From a virus: DNA of 34,518 nucleotides. The DNA is taken from the IMG/VR virus record IMGVR_UViG_3300021406_000030, positions 1 to 34,518 of that record. The stretch is one strand, 5' to 3'. Below are positions 24,781 through 31,639 of this stretch, in pieces (position 1 is the stretch's first letter; every line of letters starts with the position of its first letter). The translations under genes were made by a program, and so were the position numbers. The notes beneath the pieces are model-generated. The model ran no database searches and had not been told where the DNA came from. It was given only the letters and a program-made list of their open reading frames with translations.

Positions 24781-24930
24781 TTATTTTGGAAGTTTTTGCC
24801 TTTGGGCTAATTCCTGAACAGCACGTTCAATCACGCCTGTCTTAGAAAGTCCCAACAACTCGGAGAGAGCGACGATCCATTTTAGAGTTCGCTCTGTCAT
24901 CCGATATGCAACAGAAACTCTATTTGCCAT
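24781..24930 (-). CDS. Ribbon-helix-helix (CopG/MetJ-type) regulator, 49 aa
   Basis: ATG 24930 to TAA 24781. The sequence has the RHH layout: N-terminal beta strand NRVSVAYRM, first helix TERTLKWIVALSELL, turn GLSK, second helix TGVIERAVQELAQRQ. RHH dimers bind DNA with the paired strands and often repress their own operon. A perfect inverted repeat lies in the promoter just upstream, so autoregulation is likely. The gene begins only about 6 nt after the predicted -10 box and has no ribosome site, suggesting a leaderless message. It is first in the unit RHH, array B, RAMP-like gene, array A. Confidence 0.85.
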   Translation of the reverse strand: MANRVSVAYRMTERTLKWIVALSELLGLSKTGVIERAVQELAQRQKLPK

Positions 24931-24936
24931 AGATAT

Positions 24937-24965
24937 AATGTATAGAGTTTTTCTATACACGTCAA
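24937..24965 (-). promoter_or_regulatory. Promoter with RHH operator
   Basis: On the minus strand TTGACG (24960-24965) and TACATT (24937-24942) are 17 nt apart. TGTATAGA at 24939-24946 and TCTATACA at 24952-24959 form a perfect 8-bp inverted repeat with a 5-nt spacer, filling the gap between the boxes. A bound RHH dimer pair would block polymerase. The plus strand also contains TATAAT at 24934-24939. Confidence 0.75.
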
Positions 24966-24996
24966 GCGCAAAATGCGTTATTATAGGGCATGTCGT

Positions 24997-25071
24997 TTGG
25001 TGATATAAGGCGTGGTGTGGCTGGGTAAGGTTCGGCGCGGCTAGCAGAGGTGCGGTGAGGTAGGAGGAGCG
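24997..25071 (+). repeat. Array C: pentamer array in opposite orientation
   Basis: About 15 in-phase units reading NNGGY on the plus strand (for example AAGGC GTGGT GTGGC). It lies beyond the RHH promoter and points away from it, so plus-strand transcription from that region would give the same G-rich repeat as arrays A and B. Confidence 0.85.
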
Positions 25072-25102
25072 GTTTTAGATTCGTCTATGCCGCTCTATTT
25101 TA
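25067..25102 (+). terminator. Terminator-like hairpin at the end of array C
   Basis: GAGCGG (25067-25072) pairs with CCGCTC (25090-25095) and is followed on the plus strand by TATTTTA. As for array A, the hairpin's first arm is built from the last array units. It sits just before the stop codon of the minus-strand gene at 25104. Confidence 0.55.
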
Positions 25103-25103
25103 A

Positions 25104-25496
25104 TCAATGCCCTTGTTCATAACCTTCGCTGTGTAAATATTCTTCCCTGACTGTCTTCGACTTGTCATTGTCGAAGTGCTTGTCAAGGAAATATCTCATC
25201 GCATCACGATTGTAGGCATTTCTTGCGTTTGCCATTAAGTGTCTAATGTGTGATCGCAGTTCCGACCGCCACTGACCTTCAATCAGATTACGCTCTTCGT
25301 CCTTGATGCTCTCTTTAAAGGCATTGTATTTGCGGAGCCGATCCGACCAAACTTCGGCGTCATGAGCCGAAGCACAAATAATTTTCTCAAAACCGGGAGG
25401 TGCAGGAAACCTCTCTGGGAGACCCATACGGATCTCTCCCGATGTGCCGTTGTAGTAGTAGCAGATTTTTTTGCTTAATTGAGCGTTGTTAAGCAT
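25104..25496 (-). CDS. Hypothetical phage protein, 130 aa
   Basis: Charged, mostly helical protein with a short beta start (KICYYYNGTSGEIRMGLP), a central PPGFEKIICASAHDAEVWSDRLR segment and long helices (RSELRSHIRHLMANARNAYNRDAMRYFLDKHF). The start overlaps the Tat mini-protein gene by 8 nt, so it belongs to the same operon. It is the last gene before the array cassette. No family function is known to me. Confidence 0.65.
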   Translation of the reverse strand: MLNNAQLSKKICYYYNGTSGEIRMGLPERFPAPPGFEKIICASAHDAEVWSDRLRKYNAFKESIKDEERNLIEGQWRSELRSHIRHLMANARNAYNRDAMRYFLDKHFDNDKSKTVREEYLHSEGYEQGH

Positions 25497-25758
25497 TTAT
25501 CTTCAACCTCTTGAGGGATTGGAGATCATTCAAACCGAGTTGTTCCAACTGGATTTTCTTGAGATATTCCAAGTACCGCCATTCTTTATCTGAAATCCTG
25601 CACTCTTCAGGAAAAAGCACCTTGTACGTCTTGCTCGGCGGCAAAGTTACCATCCCAATCACATCGGAAGGGCATTGTGCCTCTACTAAAACTTTCGGAG
25701 CAACAGCCGCTGCGGCAGTGCCAATACCTATCACTTTGAGAAATGATCGCCTGTTCAT
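25489..25758 (-). CDS. Tat-signal mini-protein with a portal-like C-terminal segment, 89 aa
   Basis: Residues 1-27 form a twin-arginine signal (NRRSFLK motif, hydrophobic IGIGTAAAAVA, then APKVLVEAQ). Residues 50-89 align without gaps to portal residues 421-460 with 20 identities in 40: PEE, then W-x2-L-x-Y-L-K, QLGLND, L-x2-LKIN. The gene is coupled to its neighbours by an ATGA overlap upstream and an 8-nt overlap downstream. A folded exported protein carrying a portal-derived helix pair is unexpected; it could be a decoy, an envelope factor, or a relic in which the signal is coincidental. Confidence 0.7.
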   Translation of the reverse strand: MNRRSFLKVIGIGTAAAAVAPKVLVEAQCPSDVIGMVTLPPSKTYKVLFPEECRISDKEWRYLEYLKKIQLEQLGLNDLQSLKRLKINA

Positions 25759-26087
25759 ACTTCCTCCCGGATATTTTCTTGCTTGACCCAGCGCTTACAA
25801 GGACACACCTCACCCTCAACCATCCCTAGAGGCATAATAAAGAAGATCACACCAGTTGTCTCAGAGTCAACGCTAATGTTATTTGGAACAGAGACCAAAG
25901 CGTGCCAATACAACGATAACCCAATTAAACCTAAACGGATAATAAGCGATCTATTGCTGATTGAGAACTTCCACCTAACGGGATGAAGGAACGGGATGGA
26001 TTTAGTTGGCTGATCAGGATTCTTTACCTTACGTATGGCTCTACGTATCAAAAAGCGATTAAGCGATTCCGTCCTTCTTTGATCCAT
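25755..26087 (-). CDS. Hypothetical membrane protein, 110 aa
   Basis: ATG 26087 follows GGAGAGA. The basic N-terminus (RRTESLNRFLIRRAIRKVK) is followed by two hydrophobic stretches (SLIIRLGLIGLSLYWHALV, about 47-65, and TGVIFFIMPLGMV, about 78-90) and a short tail containing CPCKRW. It probably sits in the host inner membrane. Its end overlaps the Tat mini-protein start. Function unknown. Confidence 0.6.
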   Translation of the reverse strand: MDQRRTESLNRFLIRRAIRKVKNPDQPTKSIPFLHPVRWKFSISNRSLIIRLGLIGLSLYWHALVSVPNNISVDSETTGVIFFIMPLGMVEGEVCPCKRWVKQENIREEV

Positions 26088-26103
26088 TTTGTCTCTCCGG
26101 TTA

Positions 26104-26448
26104 TTACTGTCCAGATTCTGGTTTTCCCATCTTCGCCTGTTCTCTCGGATGATCTCTTAACCATTGCCGCGTGCGCTCGCCAATAATTTCATCAGACTCT
26201 TCCTCATCGAAGTTGGGATCGAGGGCATCAGTGATCGTTCTGCGTTTCGCTCCCTGCATCTTGCGCTCACGCTCCGCGTCCGTTTCGACTTTAGTCACGA
26301 CCGCTTCTCTCTGCTCTCGTGGCTGTGGCCAGTATCTAGTTCCGGCACGGCGTAATTCGTCACGCATACTTTCCATGGCGAAGGCTAAACGCTCGTGAGC
26401 GATCACGAGACGTTCGATCAATTCTTCGTTTGTCCAGAAGTCACTCAC
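26104..26448 (-). CDS. Hypothetical charged helical protein, 114 aa
   Basis: Begins with GTG 26448 behind GAGAGGT. The protein is helical and strongly charged (ERLVIAHERLAFAMESMRDEL, split by turns; ETDAERERKMQGAKRRT), with an acidic patch (DEEESDE) and a Pro/Gly C-terminus. A palindrome copy lies across the last codons before the TAA. No family recognised; possibly a packaging or assembly accessory. Confidence 0.6.
   Translation of the reverse strand: MSDFWTNEELIERLVIAHERLAFAMESMRDELRRAGTRYWPQPREQREAVVTKVETDAERERKMQGAKRRTITDALDPNFDEEESDEIIGERTRQWLRDHPREQAKMGKPESGQ
26110..26122. repeat. 13-bp palindrome, site 3 (12/13 match)
   Basis: TCCAGATTCTGGT, one base from the consensus at the last position. 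It lies in the final codons (coding PESG) of the 26104-26448 gene. Confidence 0.65.
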
Positions 26449-26458
26449 CAGCTACCTC

Positions 26459-27103
26459 TCAATTGTTCGCCAGAAATCCAAGATCCAATGCCGCAACCCC
26501 GCCCGCCTTCATTCCTTTTGGCGGCGTGACATCGGGCACCACTGGCGTGGGCTGCGCGTATTCAGGATACGTCTGCGGCATTTGCGGTGGTCTGTACGTG
26601 CCGTTGGCTGCTGGAGCCGCAGGCATTCCTACCGGAGAGTGACCACCGAGGGCCTGAATGACGCGCACAAGTTCCTGAATCTCGGCTTCCTTCCGGGCAA
26701 GCTCAACAACTAAATCGGCTTTTTCTTTGATTGCCTTCGGAAGTCTCTTCTCCGCGTAAGACGACGCAGACCGAAGTTCTTTCGGCATTGGCTTAGCGGT
26801 TTTCTTCTGTGGTTTTTCAGGATGGAGCGCTACGCTTGTCTCTTCGTCTTGAAATGCGGCGGGGAGAGTAACTGGGTGCTCGACGGTAGCAAGGATGTGA
26901 GTTCCCTCACCTTCCTCTAACGACTCACCAGCGATACAGGCGGGGCAGTGCTTGGGTCCAGATTCTGGACTTTCGGCTACTTCGACCGCTGCGATGGCGG
27001 GTTGATCGGCCCCAAACTTATTTAACCACCGCCGCTTTGCCGCTTCCTTCGCTACCGCAGAACGCTCCTCTTTGGTGAGCTTAGGCTTATCACTTTTTGC
27101 CAT
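26459..27103 (-). CDS. Hypothetical protein with Pro-rich tail, 214 aa
   Basis: ATG 27103 with AGGAAG upstream. N-terminus is basic and helical (KPKLTKEERSAVAKEAAKRRW). A possible metal-binding pair CPAC lies near residue 53. The middle is acidic to basic low complexity, then a coiled coil (KEKADLVVELARKEAEIQELV, split) and a Pro/Tyr-rich tail (PPQMPQTYPEYAQPTP). No catalytic motif; probably a structural or assembly accessory. Confidence 0.6.
   Translation of the reverse strand: MAKSDKPKLTKEERSAVAKEAAKRRWLNKFGADQPAIAAVEVAESPESGPKHCPACIAGESLEEGEGTHILATVEHPVTLPAAFQDEETSVALHPEKPQKKTAKPMPKELRSASSYAEKRLPKAIKEKADLVVELARKEAEIQELVRVIQALGGHSPVGMPAAPAANGTYRPPQMPQTYPEYAQPTPVVPDVTPPKGMKAGGVAALDLGFLANN
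26957..26969. repeat. 13-bp palindrome, site 4
   Basis: Perfect copy, extended to a 15-bp dyad by G at 26956 and C at 26970. It lies inside the 26459-27103 gene, where it codes for PESG. Confidence 0.75.
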
Positions 27104-27127
27104 TTCCGCTTCCTCTCCCGTGATTGA

Positions 27128-27580
27128 TTACTCGCCAACTGCGCCGACACCCGCTAGCGCTTTCCGGGCGTACTTCCGACGTCCTCTTGTTGAGGTATCG
27201 GCCTCCTCGGTTGGCTCTGCTTCCTCGGTGACCTCTTCATTGTTCGCTTTTATCTGTGCCCTAACAGCGTCCAAGTTTTCTTCACGGGGGATGACGATTG
27301 TTTCGATGATCTCAGACTTTTCAACCTGTTCTGGAGGAAGAGAATCCAATGATCTCTTTACTTCTGACGGCAAGGTGATCGGGACTTCCATCTCAATATG
27401 AACTGTTCGAACGGCAAAGCAGTCCAGTTCAATTTTTACCTTCCCTTGAAATCCGCCACTGTATCCGTCTTCTTTCCTAAGACTGCAATCCCGACGCAGA
27501 AATTTGCGCACTTCACCCACAACATACTCGATAGGTTCCCATCCGCTCAACGGATCAGTGAAATTCTTGACATCTGGCAT
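27128..27580 (-). CDS. Hypothetical protein, 150 aa
   Basis: ATG 27580 follows AAAGGAGAC. A short helix (EPIEYVVGEVRKFLRR) is followed by beta strands (QGKVKIELDCFAVRTVHIEMEVPI, split) and a long acidic, disordered region (EEVTEEAEPTEEADTS) ending in a basic tail (RGRRKYARKAL). Array D lies in its leader. No family recognised. Confidence 0.6.
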   Translation of the reverse strand: MPDVKNFTDPLSGWEPIEYVVGEVRKFLRRDCSLRKEDGYSGGFQGKVKIELDCFAVRTVHIEMEVPITLPSEVKRSLDSLPPEQVEKSEIIETIVIPREENLDAVRAQIKANNEEVTEEAEPTEEADTSTRGRRKYARKALAGVGAVGE

Positions 27581-27628
27581 TTACGTCTCCTTTTTCGACA
27601 TTTTGATTCACTGAGAGTCCCCGGAAGG

Positions 27629-27718
27629 ACCTCGCCAAACCTTACCGCACCACACCGAACCTGACCAAGCTCTACCCGACCGCACCACGCCGAACCGGGC
27701 CTAACCTCACCTTACATT
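27629..27718 (-). repeat. Array D: 18 pentamers in a gene leader
   Basis: Eighteen units in one phase (plus strand ACCTC GCCAA ACCTT and so on), position 3 being C in 16. It is in the same orientation as arrays A and B but 2.6 kb from the cassette, between the mini-gene at 27740 and the start at 27580. No terminator follows it. Confidence 0.88.
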
Positions 27719-27739
27719 GACCCCCATCATACAGCAGGA

Positions 27740-27826
27740 TCAATCTTTTTGGACTTCAAACTTCCAGAACATCCATTTGCGCTCTTCGCGAGAGTTGAAA
27801 TAGGAATACGCGCCAACAAAAGCCAT
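27740..27826 (-). CDS. Possible mini-protein, 28 aa
   Basis: ATG 27826 overlaps the terminase stop and has GGAGG about 11 nt upstream; stop TGA at 27740. The product is aromatic and basic (MAFVGAYSYFNSREERKWMF, then WKFEVQKD). No known family; coding status is uncertain because of its size. Confidence 0.4.
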   Translation of the reverse strand: MAFVGAYSYFNSREERKWMFWKFEVQKD

Positions 27827-27827
27827 G

Positions 27828-29984
27828 CTAGTCATCCCCTCCTACTGAGATTGCATTGAGCATACATCTTCCCTCATTCGGGTTAACTTTTTTCTTATAA
27901 GGCATTGCATAACGTTTCTGGGACCGTTGAGCTAAGTCGTCATACGTATGCATATTCAGGTAACTCTGCGCAGCAGCGCGGATACGATCATCATGTTTAT
28001 TCTTCTGATGCGTCATTTTGTCACGACCACCGTCCACGAGTTGCCGTTCCAGAGTTTTCAACTCTTCAATCAGCCATTTTGACTGCGGAACATACCATCC
28101 GCCGTTAACCGCCTCAACGAATCGGTCCATAAGAATCGGCACGGTCGTTCGGTTGGAATACCAGCCTTCTCTGTGGCGGTTTTCATCCTTGATCTTTTTG
28201 CCGTCCAGACGACCGGGGGTATGGTGATAGTTGAACCCCATAATCTTTAACTGGTTCTGGCAGGTATCGCCCGGTCCTTCTATCTGCTCAATGGAGAACT
28301 TCACACCACGCGGATCTCGCGACTTCTTTCCGTACCATGTCGCCATCGCAGCAAGGAACGGAACCGCTTGCGCGGGGCTAAATTTATTAGAAGTTAGCTC
28401 GGCACATTGAATATCGCAGCCAGATCCGCTCGCCACGTTCGTCATCGAAGCACAGAATCTGTCTTCGTCTTCTTTGCCAAGTCCATGTGCCGTATCAACT
28501 CCGCAACTATAGATCGCTCGTCCCTGTGGCGGCTGAAATACGAGCAACTTGTCCATTGTGTAGGCTTCTACTTCCTCATCAATGTAGAGTAGCGGGACAA
28601 GTTCCCAGTCGTAACGTTCATCGCGGTTTGATCGCCACACGAGCGGGATTATGTCCATGTACTTATCGATCAATCCCTCATCTGGATAAAATTCTTCTCC
28701 GATAGAGTGCCCGATGATTGCATAGGCTTGGAACGGATTCCTGCGGGTCTTGATGATATTCGGACCAGTGGTCTTGATCTCGTATATTTGGTCTTCGAGA
28801 TCGAATATTACCTCTTCATCAAACACGCTATCGTGAACGCCAGTCAGAGCTTCAAAGTCATCTGCGGGAAGACGAGCAGCGTGCTGTTGGAGAGAATGAC
28901 GTTCTTTTGCCTCGATGAATTCACATTGCCAATACCATTGCTGTTCAAGTGGAACGCGATAGTTGGCACCGACGACCTTCGAGAGATAATCCGTATTGCG
29001 GATATACGACTCACACTTCTTGATGTGAACTTTGGTTGCGTCCAAACGCCGCTCATAGAATCCCGGAGGCACTGGGTGCGTTCTAATCCAGTCTGTCTGT
29101 GGATATAGGTCAGTAGCGAGAGGCCAAGAAATGAAGATGGGCCTCATACGAGAGTTGGGCCATGACTTCTTAGAGTTTCTCCAGAAATCCGGGAACCATC
29201 CAACATTTCCAGATCCAGTTCCTTCAAACACCATAAACAGGTTTTTATTCGAGTGAACGGCAGGCAACAACCCCTCTTCGATCACATTATGTGGATTCGG
29301 AATCAAACCAATCTCTGAAATATGAATGCAATTCGGAGTTTTTCCTTGCGCAATACCTTTCGGTTGCATACCCGATTCAATCGAGAGACGCGAACCATTT
29401 GCAAAACTGTTTTTCGGAGTCTTAACGGGAATCAACCACCATGGGCATTCGTTGTATGCCGTATCGAGCTTGATCTTAATTTCGTCTGACTTTTCTTTCT
29501 GAACGGATGCCATGACAGCGAGAAGGTTGGGGATGAACATCATTCTATGAATAAACATCAACGCAACCAAGGTCGTGATCCCGACTTGGCGGGCTTTCAG
29601 GGTGAGAATCTGAATGCCTGCCTGTTGCTCCTCAAGATCCGCCACAACAGAGTCGAATACGTCTTGTGATTTGCGATTCTTAAATTTAGATACCTGTCCA
29701 CCCTCATCAATCACGTAAGCATAATTATCACGCCAGTAGTTGTAGTCCAAAGCACAGAGAACCTGCTCATTTTCCATCCATCGATAGATTTCCTTGCGGA
29801 GCCGCTCCGTCATCGGCCTTACTTCTTTAATCCACGATCCCTTACTGTTGCTATCCAGAATGACAAGAGATTTCACACGCTCTGTAAAGTCGCGCACTTC
29901 ATCAAATGAGTGGTGAACCGGCATCCATCCGTTTTCGGCTGCAAATTGATCGAGGTTATTTAAGATGATGCGCTCGCTATACAA
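27828..29984 (-). CDS. Terminase large subunit, 718 aa
   Basis: The ATPase half has a Walker A-like KARQVGITT at 130-138, Walker B NCIHISE ending at E224, and a coupling motif FEGTGSG near 253-259. The nuclease half has GVDTAHG with D497 as first metal ligand and HDD at 664-666 as the last, the RNase-H-like set of headful or cos packaging motors. The start is a TTG at 29984 placed 7 nt after a GAGG site and 2 nt after the nuclease gene's stop; no in-frame ATG is available before residue 21. It docks on the portal to pump DNA. Confidence 0.9.
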   Translation of the reverse strand: MYSERIILNNLDQFAAENGWMPVHHSFDEVRDFTERVKSLVILDSNSKGSWIKEVRPMTERLRKEIYRWMENEQVLCALDYNYWRDNYAYVIDEGGQVSKFKNRKSQDVFDSVVADLEEQQAGIQILTLKARQVGITTLVALMFIHRMMFIPNLLAVMASVQKEKSDEIKIKLDTAYNECPWWLIPVKTPKNSFANGSRLSIESGMQPKGIAQGKTPNCIHISEIGLIPNPHNVIEEGLLPAVHSNKNLFMVFEGTGSGNVGWFPDFWRNSKKSWPNSRMRPIFISWPLATDLYPQTDWIRTHPVPPGFYERRLDATKVHIKKCESYIRNTDYLSKVVGANYRVPLEQQWYWQCEFIEAKERHSLQQHAARLPADDFEALTGVHDSVFDEEVIFDLEDQIYEIKTTGPNIIKTRRNPFQAYAIIGHSIGEEFYPDEGLIDKYMDIIPLVWRSNRDERYDWELVPLLYIDEEVEAYTMDKLLVFQPPQGRAIYSCGVDTAHGLGKEDEDRFCASMTNVASGSGCDIQCAELTSNKFSPAQAVPFLAAMATWYGKKSRDPRGVKFSIEQIEGPGDTCQNQLKIMGFNYHHTPGRLDGKKIKDENRHREGWYSNRTTVPILMDRFVEAVNGGWYVPQSKWLIEELKTLERQLVDGGRDKMTHQKNKHDDRIRAAAQSYLNMHTYDDLAQRSQKRYAMPYKKKVNPNEGRCMLNAISVGGDD

Positions 29985-29986
29985 GG

Positions 29987-30850
29987 CTAATCCTCTTCGT
30001 CTTGATTCCCCGGCTTCACATTTCCCTGCACCACGGATTCCAGAATCTGGACATGCTTTTCGAGTGATTCCTTGAGGCGCTCGGCAGACTGAACACCATA
30101 TTTTGCCTGCTGCAACAGCCGACTTATCTCGGCGTCTCCGTCCAATAGCACGCGCACTGCTTTACCAAGTTTTTCAGGCTTTTCCCAACCATATTGAATA
30201 GACAAACCAGACGCCTTCTCAAAGGCATCAACCTTCTCTCGAAGCTCTTTGTAGTATTTCTCGTAGTCCTGATGATGTGTTGACTTCTTGCCGCTATCGT
30301 AACCTTCGTCGTGTGCTTTCTGTAATGCGGCTGTGTCGGCTTTTGATTGCCGTTGGCTAACGGCATATACGAGAGCCGTGAGCATCGTCATACTCATCGG
30401 GATCGGATCGAGCTTAGGCGGCGGTACAACACACTTCAACCGGTTCTTTTGCGCTATATACATTCCCCATGTTGGCGGTAGCTCACCATCCTTTACAATG
30501 CTTTTATCTGGAACCACCAAGGCCCAATAGTTGCAATACCTCATGATAGACTCGGCCTTTCCCGGCTGCTTTAGTTCCTTGAGCCAGTCATTGCGCGAGA
30601 CCTTCATCTCGAATCCCCAGAGAGCCTTTCCTCTGCTCCGATATAAGCTAATGGCCATTGCATCGGCAGTACGCTGCCCGTCAAATCCTGTAGCATCTCT
30701 GACTTCTTCCAAGGTGATATACGCTGGTGCGGAGAATGTTCCTTGAAGACGAATAAATAAATCGTGGGCAGCGAGTTTCACTCCCGCTTCCAATTCCTCG
30801 TCCTGAACGATTTCAGGACCCATTAATTCTACGAAGGTAGGTTCGCCCAT
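29987..30850 (-). CDS. MmcB-like PD-(D/E)xK nuclease-fold protein, 287 aa
   Basis: Residues about 50-130 match MmcB-type DNA repair proteins: TADAMAISLY with D63, GFEMKVSRNDWL with E81 and K83 as the D/E-x-K pair, then KAESIMRYCNYWALVVPDKSIV and ELPPTWGMYI. The rest is a helical extension with coiled-coil character (ERLKESLEKHVQILESVV). MmcB-like proteins are implicated in DNA-damage responses in bacteria. Here the gene sits between the candidate small terminase and TerL, so a role in DNA processing or protection at packaging is possible. Direct nuclease activity is not shown. Confidence 0.75.
   Translation of the reverse strand: MGEPTFVELMGPEIVQDEELEAGVKLAAHDLFIRLQGTFSAPAYITLEEVRDATGFDGQRTADAMAISLYRSRGKALWGFEMKVSRNDWLKELKQPGKAESIMRYCNYWALVVPDKSIVKDGELPPTWGMYIAQKNRLKCVVPPPKLDPIPMSMTMLTALVYAVSQRQSKADTAALQKAHDEGYDSGKKSTHHQDYEKYYKELREKVDAFEKASGLSIQYGWEKPEKLGKAVRVLLDGDAEISRLLQQAKYGVQSAERLKESLEKHVQILESVVQGNVKPGNQDEED
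30039..30051. repeat. 13-bp palindrome, site 5
   Basis: Perfect copy with A at the centre, inside the nuclease-fold gene. It is read in a different codon frame (V-Q-I-L-E) from sites 3, 4 and 6, so protein constraint does not explain the repeat. Confidence 0.75.
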
Positions 30851-30868
30851 GGTTCTCCAGATTATGGA

Positions 30869-31594
30869 TTACGATCCCGGCAATAACCTCTGCCTGATCT
30901 GCACAACTTTTTCCTGAGTCTTCACAGGTGACGGAAAGAGTTGATCGATAAGTTCGTCGGTGCTCAACGATGGGCCATCGCCGTCGTCGTCATCGTCTTC
31001 ACCTTTTCCAAGTTTGCCGACACCCGACAGACTCTGCGGAGATCCGAATACAGCTTTGCCAATAAACGTCGGGCCTTTAGGTGACGGCAGGAATCCGAGA
31101 GCTTGGTGAATTGCCGTGCGGTCCTTCTCTCCTCCCGGCAACTTCGCAAACTCCACTGTCTTTTCCATCACAACGGGATGTGCCGACAAGGCAATAATCT
31201 TTACTGCGCTGACAGATGCTTCTGACATCGCAACCATGATCGCCCCAGCAAGGTGACGAAGATCGACACCAGCCGAGATCGCGAAAGCTTCCCATGGCAG
31301 ACGTTTCCGGTCGTCTTCAGACACTGAATCGTATTTCTTGAGGAAAGCTCCAATGATCTCGTCTTGGGTGGCAAAGCGCATTGCGCTGATTACAGCTTTG
31401 AGACCACCCTCGGCTTGTTTAAAGAGCGGCGTCACTTGGGGAACGGACGCGAGCTTTTCCGGGCTTACTCCTAGCCGTTTTAATGCCAGCGCTCCAACAT
31501 CCCTCGGCTTAGTCAGCTTAGGAACCGGCATCGGGCTTTTAGGTTTTACTGATTTTGTTTTCTTCGGTTTAGCTGGTTTTGCTTTCGACTTCAT
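30869..31594 (-). CDS. Candidate terminase small subunit, 241 aa
   Basis: The N-terminus is very basic (KAKPAKPKKTKSVKPKSPMP), suited to DNA binding. A helical core (DDRKRLPWEAFAISAGVDLRHLAG, split) may include a helix-turn-helix, and a segment VVMEKTVEFAKLPGG...ALGFLPSPKG resembles small terminases that act on their own DNA. An acidic linker (EDDDDDGDG) and a short C-terminal helix follow. It lies two genes upstream of TerL. The assignment rests on position and pattern only. Confidence 0.45.
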   Translation of the reverse strand: MKSKAKPAKPKKTKSVKPKSPMPVPKLTKPRDVGALALKRLGVSPEKLASVPQVTPLFKQAEGGLKAVISAMRFATQDEIIGAFLKKYDSVSEDDRKRLPWEAFAISAGVDLRHLAGAIMVAMSEASVSAVKIIALSAHPVVMEKTVEFAKLPGGEKDRTAIHQALGFLPSPKGPTFIGKAVFGSPQSLSGVGKLGKGEDDDDDGDGPSLSTDELIDQLFPSPVKTQEKVVQIRQRLLPGS

Positions 31595-31639
31595 TGGACC
31601 CTACCATAACGGCGCAATTGACTCGGAATATAACACAAG

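Noticed and set aside
23306-27718. Arrays as an assembly or cloning artefact
   Set aside because: Four separate arrays stop exactly at gene, promoter or terminator borders and differ in unit content, which an artefact would not produce.
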